The notes: generated by a model from the sequence alone, not told the origin. 6,545 nt of DNA from Candidatus Woesearchaeota archaeon (GCA_016213985.1 JACRPJ010000053.1:1-6545), one strand, 5' to 3'. Positions 1 to 5,559 are shown, counted from the stretch's first letter. Numbers and translations are program-made.

Positions 1-50
1 AGAGGATTTATAGCTGTTGGACAGTAATCCTCTCCTAACTTTCCAAGCAT
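1..50 (-). CDS. Possible divergent gene, N-terminal fragment only
   Basis: On the minus strand an ATG at position 50 opens a frame of 16 codons that runs off the left edge of the window. It reads MLGKLGEDYCPTAINP. Its start would lie 29 bases from the start of the plus-strand lipid-kinase-like gene, giving a compact divergent pair. No Shine-Dalgarno site precedes it. A weak TATA-like CATAAACA on the minus strand (around 75-82) would fit a leaderless start, as seen for other genes here. The frame is too short to assign to a family, and the same bases also form a hairpin (1-33), so the segment could instead be non-coding. I do not recognise the product. Confidence 0.3.
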   Translation of the reverse strand, partial: MLGKLGEDYCPTAINP

Positions 51-58
51 TTTTAAAC
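51..58 (+). promoter_or_regulatory. TATA-like box for the lipid-kinase-like gene
   Basis: TTTTAAAC is centred about 25 bases before the ATG at position 80. That is the normal archaeal TATA-to-transcription-start distance, so transcription would begin at or next to the start codon. No Shine-Dalgarno site lies between, which fits a leaderless mRNA. This is inferred from spacing and composition only. Confidence 0.45.
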
Positions 59-79
59 TAGCTTTTGTTGCTCTTGTTT

Positions 80-1327
80 ATGCTCCAAGTTATAGGAATT
101 TATTCCAAGCACAGCGGAACATTCAACTATAAAGAATTCAAACAGATCGAGGAACACTTCAGGCCGGCAAATGGATTAATCTATCTCACTTCATTCGACT
201 CAGTTAAAAAATACAAAGAAGAAATTTCTTTAGAAGAAGCCATAGCTAAAGTGGTTGAAGAAGAACCTTCTTATATCTACTTAAGAGCTGGTGATGGAGG
301 AGCGATGCTAACTATTTCTGACTTGCTTAACCAAAAACAAGTCCAGAAAAAAGAAAGTTTATGGAAGCCAAAAATTATTTTGGACCCAGCAGGTACGCAT
401 AATAAAGTGTATCGAGAGTATGGGATTCTTTCTTTATATGCATTTGGCAAAAGAAGTAAGCTTCAAAGGCATGATTACTTACAGAGCATTTTGGAGGACT
501 TGGAAAGAGAAAAAGAACTAAAAACCGTACCTCTTAAATTAATCAAAGTGGCTCTGGATAATCAGATATTTTATACTTCTGATTTTGGTGCTGGTCTTCC
601 TACAGAAGCTATTCTTAAATATTTAGGAGCAAACAAAGAGCAGATTACCAGAGAAAAATCCCAAAACTTAAAGTTTAAGAAGCCCAAGCCCCTAGATATT
701 TTTACCGTTTCTCTGGAGATTTTGTTTAAGATTACTACCGGTGAAAATGTTTTTAAGGGAACCAAAGTAAAGTTATATGCGGATGGAAAGCCCCTTACTA
801 AAGAAGGCTATCAGCCATTTATTGGCTTTTTGTTCTCTACTGATGAACTAACCATCCCCGGTTTTAAAACCATGTACGACGCTAAGCGCTATAGAGGTCA
901 GGGGCACTTCATTGCTACTTGGAAGCATGAGGTTGAAGTTCTTCCTTACCTTGGCCATTTAGCTTTTGGCTGGCCTTTGGGAGAGAATACCATTGATCTT
1001 AAAGTTAAGAAGCTTTATGGTAAATTTGAGGAAGAAGAAGTAGTTCAATTTTCTGGAGAGTTTGCTAAAACCAAAGAGTTTACTGCTGAGGTAAGTCAAG
1101 ATGAAGTGGAATTAGTTATCCCCCATTACTTCCAGCGGCTATACGCAGATAATCTTGTTTATGAACTAACCCGAATGGCCGCAACTAACCTCATTTATCC
1201 TCTCCTCAGGTTTTATTATGAAGGAAAAGGAGAAAGAGAGATTGATCTTTATCGGTTATATCTGGAACAGCTATTGTTGCCTCAAAAAATAAGAGAAAAC
1301 ATTTCCAAAATCAAAAGGTTAATTTAG
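80..1327 (+). CDS. Diacylglycerol/lipid-kinase-fold protein with altered catalytic motifs
   Basis: A 415-residue protein from the ATG at 80. An in-frame TTG at 65 would add five residues (MLLLF), but the ATG fits the TATA spacing better. The order of motifs matches the diacylglycerol kinase/NAD-kinase-like fold: an opening IGIYSKHSGTFN strand and loop; AGDGG (about residues 70-74) in place of the nucleotide-binding GGDGT; DPAGTHN (102-108) in place of PxGTxN; FGAG (169-172) in place of the mid-domain GxGFD; a GFKTMYDAKRYRG stretch (about 261-273) matching the GGGMxxxPxAxxDDG region; and a C-terminal FSGEF (about 324-328) where lipid kinases have DGE. Known relatives phosphorylate diacylglycerol, sphingoid bases or archaeal lipid precursors. 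Here the DDG catalytic triplet reads YRG, so activity may be changed or lost. The protein is longer than the usual roughly 300 residues, with extra C-terminal helices. No signal peptide or membrane helix is evident. The substrate is unknown, and the family call rests on motif order only. Confidence 0.6.
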   Translation: MLQVIGIYSKHSGTFNYKEFKQIEEHFRPANGLIYLTSFDSVKKYKEEISLEEAIAKVVEEEPSYIYLRAGDGGAMLTISDLLNQKQVQKKESLWKPKIILDPAGTHNKVYREYGILSLYAFGKRSKLQRHDYLQSILEDLEREKELKTVPLKLIKVALDNQIFYTSDFGAGLPTEAILKYLGANKEQITREKSQNLKFKKPKPLDIFTVSLEILFKITTGENVFKGTKVKLYADGKPLTKEGYQPFIGFLFSTDELTIPGFKTMYDAKRYRGQGHFIATWKHEVEVLPYLGHLAFGWPLGENTIDLKVKKLYGKFEEEEVVQFSGEFAKTKEFTAEVSQDEVELVIPHYFQRLYADNLVYELTRMAATNLIYPLLRFYYEGKGEREIDLYRLYLEQLLLPQKIRENISKIKRLI

Positions 1328-2665
1328 TCAGCTCTGTAATTTGTCATCCATTAAAATGTTAACCCTGCCTGCTTCTTTTACTTTAGTTCCAGTAGCTACA
1401 ATGTGCTGCACACCCAGTTTCTCAGCAATCCTTACTAAATCAATGTCAATGGTTCCATCTAAGACAATAGCGTGAATTCCCCCATTAAGACTTTTGATGG
1501 TAGAAGTTAGCTCACTTAACGGAACTTTACCCAGTACGTTTAGCTTATCATCAAAAATGCACGCTCCTCGTGTTCCAAACAGGTCTTCTAGGGTTTGCTT
1601 GTAGATCTTCCTCTCCTCTGGAGAGGGTTTAGTACTTTCTTTAACATTGGGGCTATGTGCCAGTGGTCGAGAGATGCTGGGCATGCTCCCAGGAGTTAAT
1701 GTTGGTCGTGGTGGATACCTGCTCATTTGCATAGGTCTAGTCTCTATGCTCTCTGTCTTCTTGAGTGACTGCATTTTGACATTTTCATAGCGCTTGCCTT
1801 CTAGTGATTCTTTAAGTGCTCCGTTTTCATCTATTCCCAGCTCGAATTTAGCTTGCTCAGCAGTGATCCTTCCCCGTAAAGATTTGTGGATTTCTTTTTT
1901 AGTGATTTCTTCCACTTCTTTTCCATCCGGTGCCTTGCATACAAAATCAATCTCGGCAGTACTTAACAGCTCTCTGATGATCAGGTCACCTCCCCGCTCT
2001 CCGTCCACAAAAACGGTACAGGTTTTCTTTCTGCTCAGTTCTTTTATTGTATCGGGGACAGAAGTACCGTTCATAGCAATAATGTTCTTGAATCCATGTT
2101 TGAGCAAGTTAAGAACATCTGCTCTTCCTTCTACGATAATAATCTCATCACTAAGGTCTATGTCCGGACCGGCAGCAAGTTTCTCTCTGCCGTACTCAGA
2201 AACTTCCATCATCCTTACTGATTGGGCTACTTCATCAGCCAGTTCCTGAGAATCGGGGAGAGTTTCTTCGGTTAATTCTTTTAAAAGTTCTTTAGCTCGT
2301 TCAATCACAAATTGTCTTTTGCTTATGCGTACATCTTCTATTCGTTTAACTTCGATCTTAGCATTACAAGGGCCGATTCGTTGTATAATTTCCAGTGCTG
2401 CAGCTACAATTGCTGTTTCGGTCTTGTCCAAGCTGCTGGGAATTATAATCTCACCAGCAGTTTTTCCAGAACTAGTGTTAACGCTTACTTCGATCCGACC
2501 TATTCTTCCACTGCGTTGCAGCTCTCTAAGCTCTAAATCGCTTCCCAACAACCCCTCGGTCTGTCCAAAAATTGCTCCGATTACATCAGGGCGATCGACT
2601 ACGCCATCGATGGTAATTGTAGAGTGAATGATATATTTAGCCGCTACTGGACTTATTTTTGCCAT
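1328..2665 (-). CDS. dnaG: Archaeal DnaG, Toprim-domain primase/exosome-associated protein
   Basis: A 445-residue protein of normal length for archaeal DnaG. The N-terminal region (about 1-125) carries the family signature with HSTITIDGVVDRPDVIGAIF and GRIGRIEV. The Toprim domain (about 170-260) has the acidic residue in IIIVEGRADVL (E179) and the motif FVDGERGGDLI (D221, E223). A proline/serine-rich, probably flexible linker follows (about 305-350, PPRPTLTPGSMPSISRP). The C-terminal domain (about 350-440) has LEDLFGTRGACIFD and LVRIAEKLGVQHIVATG. In archaea this protein is reported both as a primase and as a subunit of the RNA exosome that helps bind poly(A). The second Asp of the usual DxD metal motif is Glu here. 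The ATG is preceded by a perfect AGGAGG at 5 bases. The TGA stop directly abuts the stop codon of the convergent lipid-kinase-like gene. Confidence 0.95.
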   Translation of the reverse strand: MAKISPVAAKYIIHSTITIDGVVDRPDVIGAIFGQTEGLLGSDLELRELQRSGRIGRIEVSVNTSSGKTAGEIIIPSSLDKTETAIVAAALEIIQRIGPCNAKIEVKRIEDVRISKRQFVIERAKELLKELTEETLPDSQELADEVAQSVRMMEVSEYGREKLAAGPDIDLSDEIIIVEGRADVLNLLKHGFKNIIAMNGTSVPDTIKELSRKKTCTVFVDGERGGDLIIRELLSTAEIDFVCKAPDGKEVEEITKKEIHKSLRGRITAEQAKFELGIDENGALKESLEGKRYENVKMQSLKKTESIETRPMQMSRYPPRPTLTPGSMPSISRPLAHSPNVKESTKPSPEERKIYKQTLEDLFGTRGACIFDDKLNVLGKVPLSELTSTIKSLNGGIHAIVLDGTIDIDLVRIAEKLGVQHIVATGTKVKEAGRVNILMDDKLQS

Positions 2666-2670
2666 TGTTT

Positions 2671-2676
2671 CCTCCT
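2671..2676 (-). promoter_or_regulatory. Shine-Dalgarno site of dnaG
   Basis: The minus strand reads AGGAGG, then five bases (AAACA), then ATG. This fixes the dnaG start at 2665 and shows that this gene has a leadered mRNA. Confidence 0.85.
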
Positions 2677-2718
2677 AATTGTATAGTTCTAGAAAGAGCA
2701 GCCTATATCCAGCAGCAA

Positions 2719-2738
2719 GAACCACTTTAGGTTGGTCC
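2719..2738 (-). other. Small hairpin in the probable dnaG leader
   Basis: On the minus strand GGACCA and TGGTTC can form six pairs, one of them G-U, around an 8-base loop. If transcription starts about 26 bases below the TATA-like stretch at 2761-2769, this hairpin would sit at the very 5' end of the dnaG mRNA. The stem is short enough to arise by chance. Confidence 0.25.
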
Positions 2739-2760
2739 TCAGTACTTTATTAGCAGTAAA

Positions 2761-2769
2761 TAAATTAAA
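2761..2769 (-). promoter_or_regulatory. TATA-like stretch and upstream element for dnaG
   Basis: The minus strand reads TTTAATTTA, directly preceded by TTCATCATG. The joined 13-mer TTCATCATGTTTA (2766-2778) recurs exactly upstream of metK at 4824-4836, where it also runs into a TATA-like stretch. A start about 26 bases downstream, near 2739, would give a leader of about 70 bases. An alternative weak box (GGATATAGG, about 2702-2710) would give a short leader. Confidence 0.35.
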
Positions 2770-2785
2770 CATGATGAATACAGGC

Positions 2786-2799
2786 GGCTCCCCCCAGCC
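2786..2799. other. GGCT/AGCC inverted repeat around a run of six C
   Basis: GGCT, six C, AGCC form a short inverted repeat in otherwise AT-rich non-coding DNA, upstream of the probable dnaG promoter. A C-box-like ATGATGA lies just before it at 2771-2777, but I see no matching D box, so no C/D RNA is called. The rest of 2740-2935 shows only a weak ATCGTC/GACGAT inverted repeat at 2856-2879 and no gene. Confidence 0.25.
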
Positions 2800-2935
2800 A
2801 GTTGATTTATCTAATGTTATTTTCTATCCCACGAGAAAAACAGAAACCTACTTCTATCGTCTTTATTAAGATTGACGATTTATGGTAACTTGCTGATTGT
2901 GATGTTTCTATTTTCCTTGGTTGAGTAGGATTTGA

Positions 2936-3060
2936 AGCCCGTAGTACTAACCCCCGGCCTCATCGCTTGGCGCGCAAGAACAATGATTCCTCCTGCGGAT
3001 AAAGCGTTTGCTTTATCATGTGGTTGCCGTAAGCTCTTACAGGTACTCTCGTAACGGGCA
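2936..3060 (-). ncRNA. Candidate structured small RNA, unknown family
   Basis: About 125 bases on the minus strand fold into a closed multi-hairpin structure. The ends pair as GCCCGT (3059-3054) with ACGGGC (2942-2937), followed, after a 6-base bulge, by AGTAC (3047-3043) with GTACT (2947-2943). Inside are a hairpin at 3043-3027 (CC-U-GTAA/TTAC-GG, loop GAGC), a perfect 8-bp hairpin at 3017-2998 (GATAAAGC, loop AAAC, GCTTTATC), and a 7-bp hairpin at 2997-2973 (CGCAGGA with TCTTGCG). The last stem has a G-U pair that works only on the minus strand. The stretch is more GC-rich than its surroundings and begins about 26 bases below a consensus TTTATAAA. I could not match it to tRNA, 5S rRNA, SRP RNA (no GGAA/AGCA S-domain signature), RNase P RNA or a box C/D or H/ACA guide. 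The 3' end is uncertain. A 74-codon frame across it (2880-3104) has only a TTG start, no Shine-Dalgarno site, and contains the TATA box. Confidence 0.55.
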
Positions 3061-3083
3061 TTGAGTGTCAATGAATTACTTAC

Positions 3084-3091
3084 TTTATAAA
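3084..3091 (-). promoter_or_regulatory. TATA box, possibly bidirectional
   Basis: TTTATAAA is a consensus archaeal TATA sequence and reads the same on both strands. On the minus strand it lies about 26-28 bases before position 3060, the 5' end of the candidate structured RNA. On the plus strand a start near 3113 would lead into the hairpin cluster at 3174-3326. The minus direction has the better support. Confidence 0.5.
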
Positions 3092-3173
3092 TTATTCGCT
3101 TCAAAACACTAACTCTCTCATTTAACCCTAAATTTAACTTAATTTGCTCTTAAAACGCCATATTTTAGCTGTT

Positions 3174-3221
3174 TATAGATAGGTGCTAAATTGTATAACT
3201 TAATCATCGCACTTATCTATA
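3174..3221 (+). other. 13-bp hairpin, first of a four-hairpin cluster
   Basis: TATAGATAGGTGC (3174-3186) and GCACTTATCTATA (3209-3221) form 13 consecutive pairs around a 22-base loop. One pair is G-U if the plus strand is RNA, but C-A on the minus strand. The plus strand is therefore the favoured transcript, if there is one. Confidence 0.6.
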
Positions 3222-3233
3222 CTAGACTACACT

Positions 3234-3259
3234 AGAAAAGAAGCAACGACTTCTTTTCT
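3234..3259. other. Perfect 10-bp hairpin, second of the cluster
   Basis: AGAAAAGAAG and CTTCTTTTCT pair perfectly around the 6-base loop CAACGA. The base of the stem is the AGAAA/TTTCT block shared with the next two hairpins. No T-run follows directly, so it does not look like a bacterial-style terminator. Confidence 0.6.
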
Positions 3260-3260
3260 G

Positions 3261-3285
3261 TACAGAAAGCTGAAGCTTTCTTGTA
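3261..3285. other. 10-bp bulged hairpin, third of the cluster
   Basis: TAC-AGAAAGC pairs with GCTTTCT-T-GTA around the loop TGAA, with one bulged T at 3282. The stem contains the same AGAAA/TTTCT base as its neighbours. Its left arm also completes a perfect 14-base palindrome (TTTCTGTACAGAAA, 3255-3268) with the right arm of the preceding hairpin, so the two hairpins compete for pairing. Confidence 0.55.
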
Positions 3286-3287
3286 TT

Positions 3288-3326
3288 AGAAATGCGTTAT
3301 CAATGTCATCTAATTAACGCATTTCT
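3288..3326. other. Perfect 12-bp hairpin, fourth of the cluster
   Basis: AGAAATGCGTTA and TAACGCATTTCT pair perfectly around a 15-base loop. Like the two preceding hairpins it is closed by AGAAA/TTTCT. The four hairpins occupy 153 bases with only 2-12 bases between them. Confidence 0.6.
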
Positions 3327-3339
3327 CTATATGATTATA

Positions 3340-3388
3340 AAAACCCCAGCAAACCTTGGAAGGTTCACTAGGGAAAAGAGGTGGTTTT
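3340..3388 (+). other. Possible further stem-loop with nested palindrome
   Basis: AAAACC-CC (3340-3347) can pair with GG-T-GGTTTT (3380-3388). A nested palindrome AACCTTGGAAGGTT lies at 3352-3365. The GGAA resembles the SRP RNA tetraloop, but the flanking SRP consensus is absent. This is weaker than the preceding four hairpins. Confidence 0.3.
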
Positions 3389-3417
3389 GAGGTGTTTTGT
3401 TACTCAAGAATAGTATC

Positions 3418-3460
3418 TTATATATAAACTTTTTGGTCAAGTATCACCTTTAGGTGGTAT
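3418..3460 (+). other. TATA-like stretch followed by a hairpin
   Basis: TTATATATAAAC (3418-3429) is a good TATA-like sequence, with a plus-strand start expected near 3445-3450. A hairpin GTATCACC / GGTGGTAT (3441-3448 with 3453-3460, loop TTTA) pairs fully only as plus-strand RNA because it uses two G-U pairs. This could be a small plus-strand RNA promoter and 5' stem, or chance in AT-rich DNA. No gene is seen in 3461-3617. Confidence 0.3.
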
Positions 3461-3540
3461 TGTATCCAGAATCGAGGTTTTCTGTTTGCTAGGATAAATT
3501 CTAACATCTAGATCAGAAATTGGTTTTTGCTTCTAATATT

Positions 3541-3607
3541 ACTTTTTCGTTTAAGGATTTGTTTTTGTTTTGCATCAATGAGGCTTTTTTCCTAGGATAA
3601 TTTTTTC
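3541..3607 (+). terminator. Run of T-tracts, possible archaeal U-rich terminator
   Basis: Four plus-strand T-tracts (TTTTT, TTTTTGTTTT, TTTTTT, TTTTTT) lie within 67 bases, just before the convergent end of metK. Archaeal RNA polymerase stops at such U-tracts without needing a hairpin. They could stop plus-strand transcripts coming from the hairpin region before they run antisense into metK. Confidence 0.35.
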
Positions 3608-3617
3608 AATAGTCTTC

Positions 3618-4781
3618 TTACTCTTCCATCTCTGCTTCTTTCTTTAATATCTCTGCTTTGTCGGTTTTCTCCCAGGTAAAATCAACATCGTTTCTTCCAA
3701 AATGCCCATATACCGCCGTCTGTTTATAAATCGGCCGCAACAGCTTTAATGAGTTAATAATTCCCTTTGGCGTGAGATTAAAGTATTTTCTTATCAGTTC
3801 AGGGATTTTATCTTCAGGAATCTTATTGGTTCCAAAACAGTCGATGGTTATGGAAGTAGGCTGGGCTACGCCAATGGCATAACTAAGTTGTACTTCGCAT
3901 TTCTTCGCTAATCCTGCCGCGACTATATTTTTTGCTATGTATCTAGCCATATATGCGCCAGAGCGGTCTACCTTAGAGGGATCTTTACCAGAAAATGCTC
4001 CTCCTCCATGTCTGCCTACTCCCCCATAGGTATCCACAATGATTTTTCTCCCGGTTAGTCCAGTATCTCCTTGCGGTCCGCCGATTACAAATTTTCCCGT
4101 GGCATTGATGTGGACTTTGGTATTTCCATCCATCAGATGTCCACATATTGGCTTGATTACTTTTTCTAGGATATCTGCTCTTAACTTTTCTATAAGAATA
4201 TTTTCACGGTGCTGAGCAGCAATAACTACTGCTTCTACGCGCACGGGCTGGTCATCCTGATATTCTATCGAAACTTGTGATTTGCCATCTGGGCCAAGGT
4301 AGGGTAGGATTTCGCTCTTGCGTACCTCTGCTAGTTGTCGGGTTAACCGATGAGCGAGAACAATGGGTAGTGGCATTAGTTCAGGAGTTTCATCGCAGGC
4401 AAAGCCGTACATCATTCCCTGATCACCAGCACCCTGCTCATGCTCGTTGGCTTCATTTACCCCCAGGGCAATATCCTGACTCTGTCCGTGAATGCTTACC
4501 AGAACACCAGCATCCTCACAGTCAATCCCATAGCTAGGATTAGTATAACCTATCTCTTTTAGCGTCTGACGGACTATCTGCTGCACATCAGCATAACCAT
4601 GAGTAGTAACTTCCCCACCCACTACCACCAGTCCCGTAGTAGTGAACGCTTCTACCGCCACTCGTGATGCTGGATCTTGAGCGATTAACGCATCTAGTAT
4701 CGCGTCGGAAATTTGATCACAAATCTTGTCCGGATGCCCTTCAGTAACTGATTCCGAAGTAATAAATTGTTTTTTAGTCAT
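3618..4781 (-). CDS. metK: S-adenosylmethionine synthetase, bacterial-type MetK
   Basis: A 387-residue, full-length enzyme that makes S-adenosylmethionine from methionine and ATP in the cytoplasm. The family signatures are all present: [15 protein letters not shown] with H16 and D18, the [10 protein letters not shown] hexapeptide region (117-126), [17 protein letters not shown] (231-247), and the P-loop-like [16 protein letters not shown] (259-274). This is the bacterial/eukaryotic family. Most archaea instead use a separate, strongly divergent archaeal MAT family, so the gene probably arrived by transfer from a bacterium. It has its own promoter (TATA-like at 4818-4826) and a GAGGTG site 5 bases before the ATG, and it is separated by 118 bases from the upstream operon. 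Base composition looks slightly richer in GC than the neighbouring genes, judged by eye. Confidence 0.97.
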   Translation of the reverse strand: MTKKQFITSESVTEGHPDKICDQISDAILDALIAQDPASRVAVEAFTTTGLVVVGGEVTTHGYADVQQIVRQTLKEIGYTNPSYGIDCEDAGVLVSIHGQSQDIALGVNEANEHEQGAGDQGMMYGFACDETPELMPLPIVLAHRLTRQLAEVRKSEILPYLGPDGKSQVSIEYQDDQPVRVEAVVIAAQHRENILIEKLRADILEKVIKPICGHLMDGNTKVHINATGKFVIGGPQGDTGLTGRKIIVDTYGGVGRHGGGAFSGKDPSKVDRSGAYMARYIAKNIVAAGLAKKCEVQLSYAIGVAQPTSITIDCFGTNKIPEDKIPELIRKYFNLTPKGIINSLKLLRPIYKQTAVYGHFGRNDVDFTWEKTDKAEILKKEAEMEE

Positions 4782-4786
4782 ATTAA

Positions 4787-4792
4787 CACCTC
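4787..4792 (-). promoter_or_regulatory. Shine-Dalgarno site of metK
   Basis: GAGGTG on the minus strand ends 5 bases before the ATG. This is the same spacing as at dnaG and the four-helix membrane protein gene, and it supports the start at 4781. Confidence 0.8.
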
Positions 4793-4817
4793 TTCCAGTT
4801 AATTTGGTATGAATGTT

Positions 4818-4836
4818 GTTTAATAAACATGATGAA
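4818..4836 (-). promoter_or_regulatory. metK promoter with element shared with dnaG
   Basis: The minus strand reads TTCATCATG followed by TTTATTAAA. The TATA-like part is centred near 4822, predicting a start near 4796 and a leader of about 15 bases that still includes the Shine-Dalgarno site. The 13-mer TTCATCATGTTTA is identical to the one upstream of dnaG (2766-2778). Confidence 0.5.
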
Positions 4837-4899
4837 AAATATTTCCTTAAGAAGATTTTGGTGCTCCAGTAGCTATAATAAGAGGCTAAATGAGTAGTA

Positions 4900-5211
4900 T
4901 CAATCCAGTTCAGGAAGATCTTGTGTTCCGCTGAGAGTAATTATGTGGTTTTGGTTGTCTACGTTAATGGTTAGTTCTACCAGATTATTGATTACAATGT
5001 CGTTCCCCATCAAGTAATAAGAAACGTTTCTTAATTCCCAAATGCGAACTTTTTCAATATTCTTAAATTCTAAAACCTTAACCGGGTCTTTAGCCTTCAA
5101 GTGGGGATTGTTTTCATTAAACAAACCTAGGAAAGCAGTCCATAAGCCGTCTTTATCTTTTCCCGGTTTTCTGCTTATTACTACACTCTTTGTTTTGTAT
5201 GTGTCCCCCAT
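4900..5211 (-). CDS. Small soluble protein of unknown function
   Basis: A 103-residue protein, last gene of the minus-strand operon. It starts 3 bases after the stop of the preceding membrane protein gene (TAG GTT ATG), so it is probably translated by coupling; only a weak AGGT precedes it. No membrane helix or signal peptide is visible. The N-terminus is lysine-rich ([20 protein letters not shown]). The remainder alternates hydrophobic residues in short strands ([32 protein letters not shown]), which suggests a small beta-rich fold. I do not recognise the family, and no catalytic motif stands out. Its tight linkage to two membrane proteins suggests a cytoplasmic partner for them, which is inference. 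Confidence 0.75.
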   Translation of the reverse strand: MGDTYKTKSVVISRKPGKDKDGLWTAFLGLFNENNPHLKAKDPVKVLEFKNIEKVRIWELRNVSYYLMGNDIVINNLVELTINVDNQNHIITLSGTQDLPELD

Positions 5212-5214
5212 AAC

Positions 5215-5559
5215 CTACTTAATGAAGCTCTCACTTTTAAATATTACCAAAATTTTTTTCAGGTGGAGGTAGTAAGATAATACTAGCATGGTAATGAAAA
5301 TGACTAATACCACTATTCTATTCACCCAGAAACCCCCGATCAGATACCCAATCAAAAAGCCGACAATTATCAATACGAATGGAAAAATGGGTTCAGTGTA
5401 GCGTTTGACATAGTAAACTCTTCCAGCAACGAATCCAGCTAAAGCTACGGAAAGATAGCTCAAAAGCGGGTTAAATAGCAATAGAGAGCTAACAAAACCA
5501 ATTATCATAAACAACAATGCCAGTGCTTCTGCCCAGCTTTCATCCCATTTTATTCCCAT
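5215..5559 (-). CDS. Four-helix membrane protein of unknown function
   Basis: A 114-residue protein from the ATG at 5559. A GTG at 5568 would add three residues (MNK), but that GTG lies inside the AGGTGA Shine-Dalgarno site, which sits 5 bases before the ATG and overlaps the stop codon of the preceding gene. After a short charged N-terminus (GIKWDESWAEA) there are four membrane segments, around residues 12-28, 32-50, 61-79 and 82-102, ending in a lysine-containing tail (about 103-114). It has no recognisable catalytic residues. It lies between the site-2-protease-like gene and the 103-residue gene with almost no spacing, so the three are very likely co-transcribed. The function is unknown; a role as a membrane partner of the S2P-like protein is inferred from position only. 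Confidence 0.8.
   Translation of the reverse strand: MGIKWDESWAEALALLFMIIGFVSSLLLFNPLLSYLSVALAGFVAGRVYYVKRYTEPIFPFVLIIVGFLIGYLIGGFWVNRIVVLVIFITMLVLSYYLHLKKILVIFKSESFIK

Noticed and set aside
1..33. Hairpin AGAGGATT/AATCCTCT as a terminator or RNA
   Set aside because: It is cut by the window edge, has no following T-run, and may be coincidental within the possible divergent coding frame.
1794..2249. 151-codon plus-strand frame
   Set aside because: It lies antisense within dnaG, is serine-rich as expected from a shadow frame, and has no ribosome-binding site.
2771..2820. Box C/D guide RNA on the plus strand starting with ATGATGA
   Set aside because: There is no D box (CTGA) at a usable distance and no terminal stem. 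The ATGATGA is part of the 13-mer shared with the metK promoter.
2919..2942. tRNA-like 3' end (GGCTTCAAATCC ... ACCA) on the minus strand
   Set aside because: The T-stem does not pair around TTCAAAT and no matching 5' acceptor strand is found, so it is not a tRNA, intron-containing or permuted.
2880..3104. 74-codon minus-strand frame between dnaG and metK
   Set aside because: It has a TTG start without a Shine-Dalgarno site, contains the consensus TATA box, and its bases are explained better by the paired stems of a structured RNA. The peptide resembles no family I know.
3174..3326. CRISPR array or insertion-sequence ends
   Set aside because: The repeated elements differ in arm and loop sequence, spacers are 2-12 bases, and no cas or transposase gene or target duplication is seen.
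3344..3376. SRP RNA S-domain (CCTTGGAAGG)
   Set aside because: The surrounding consensus (CAGG...AGCA) and the Alu-domain signature are missing; the bases form a plain palindrome.
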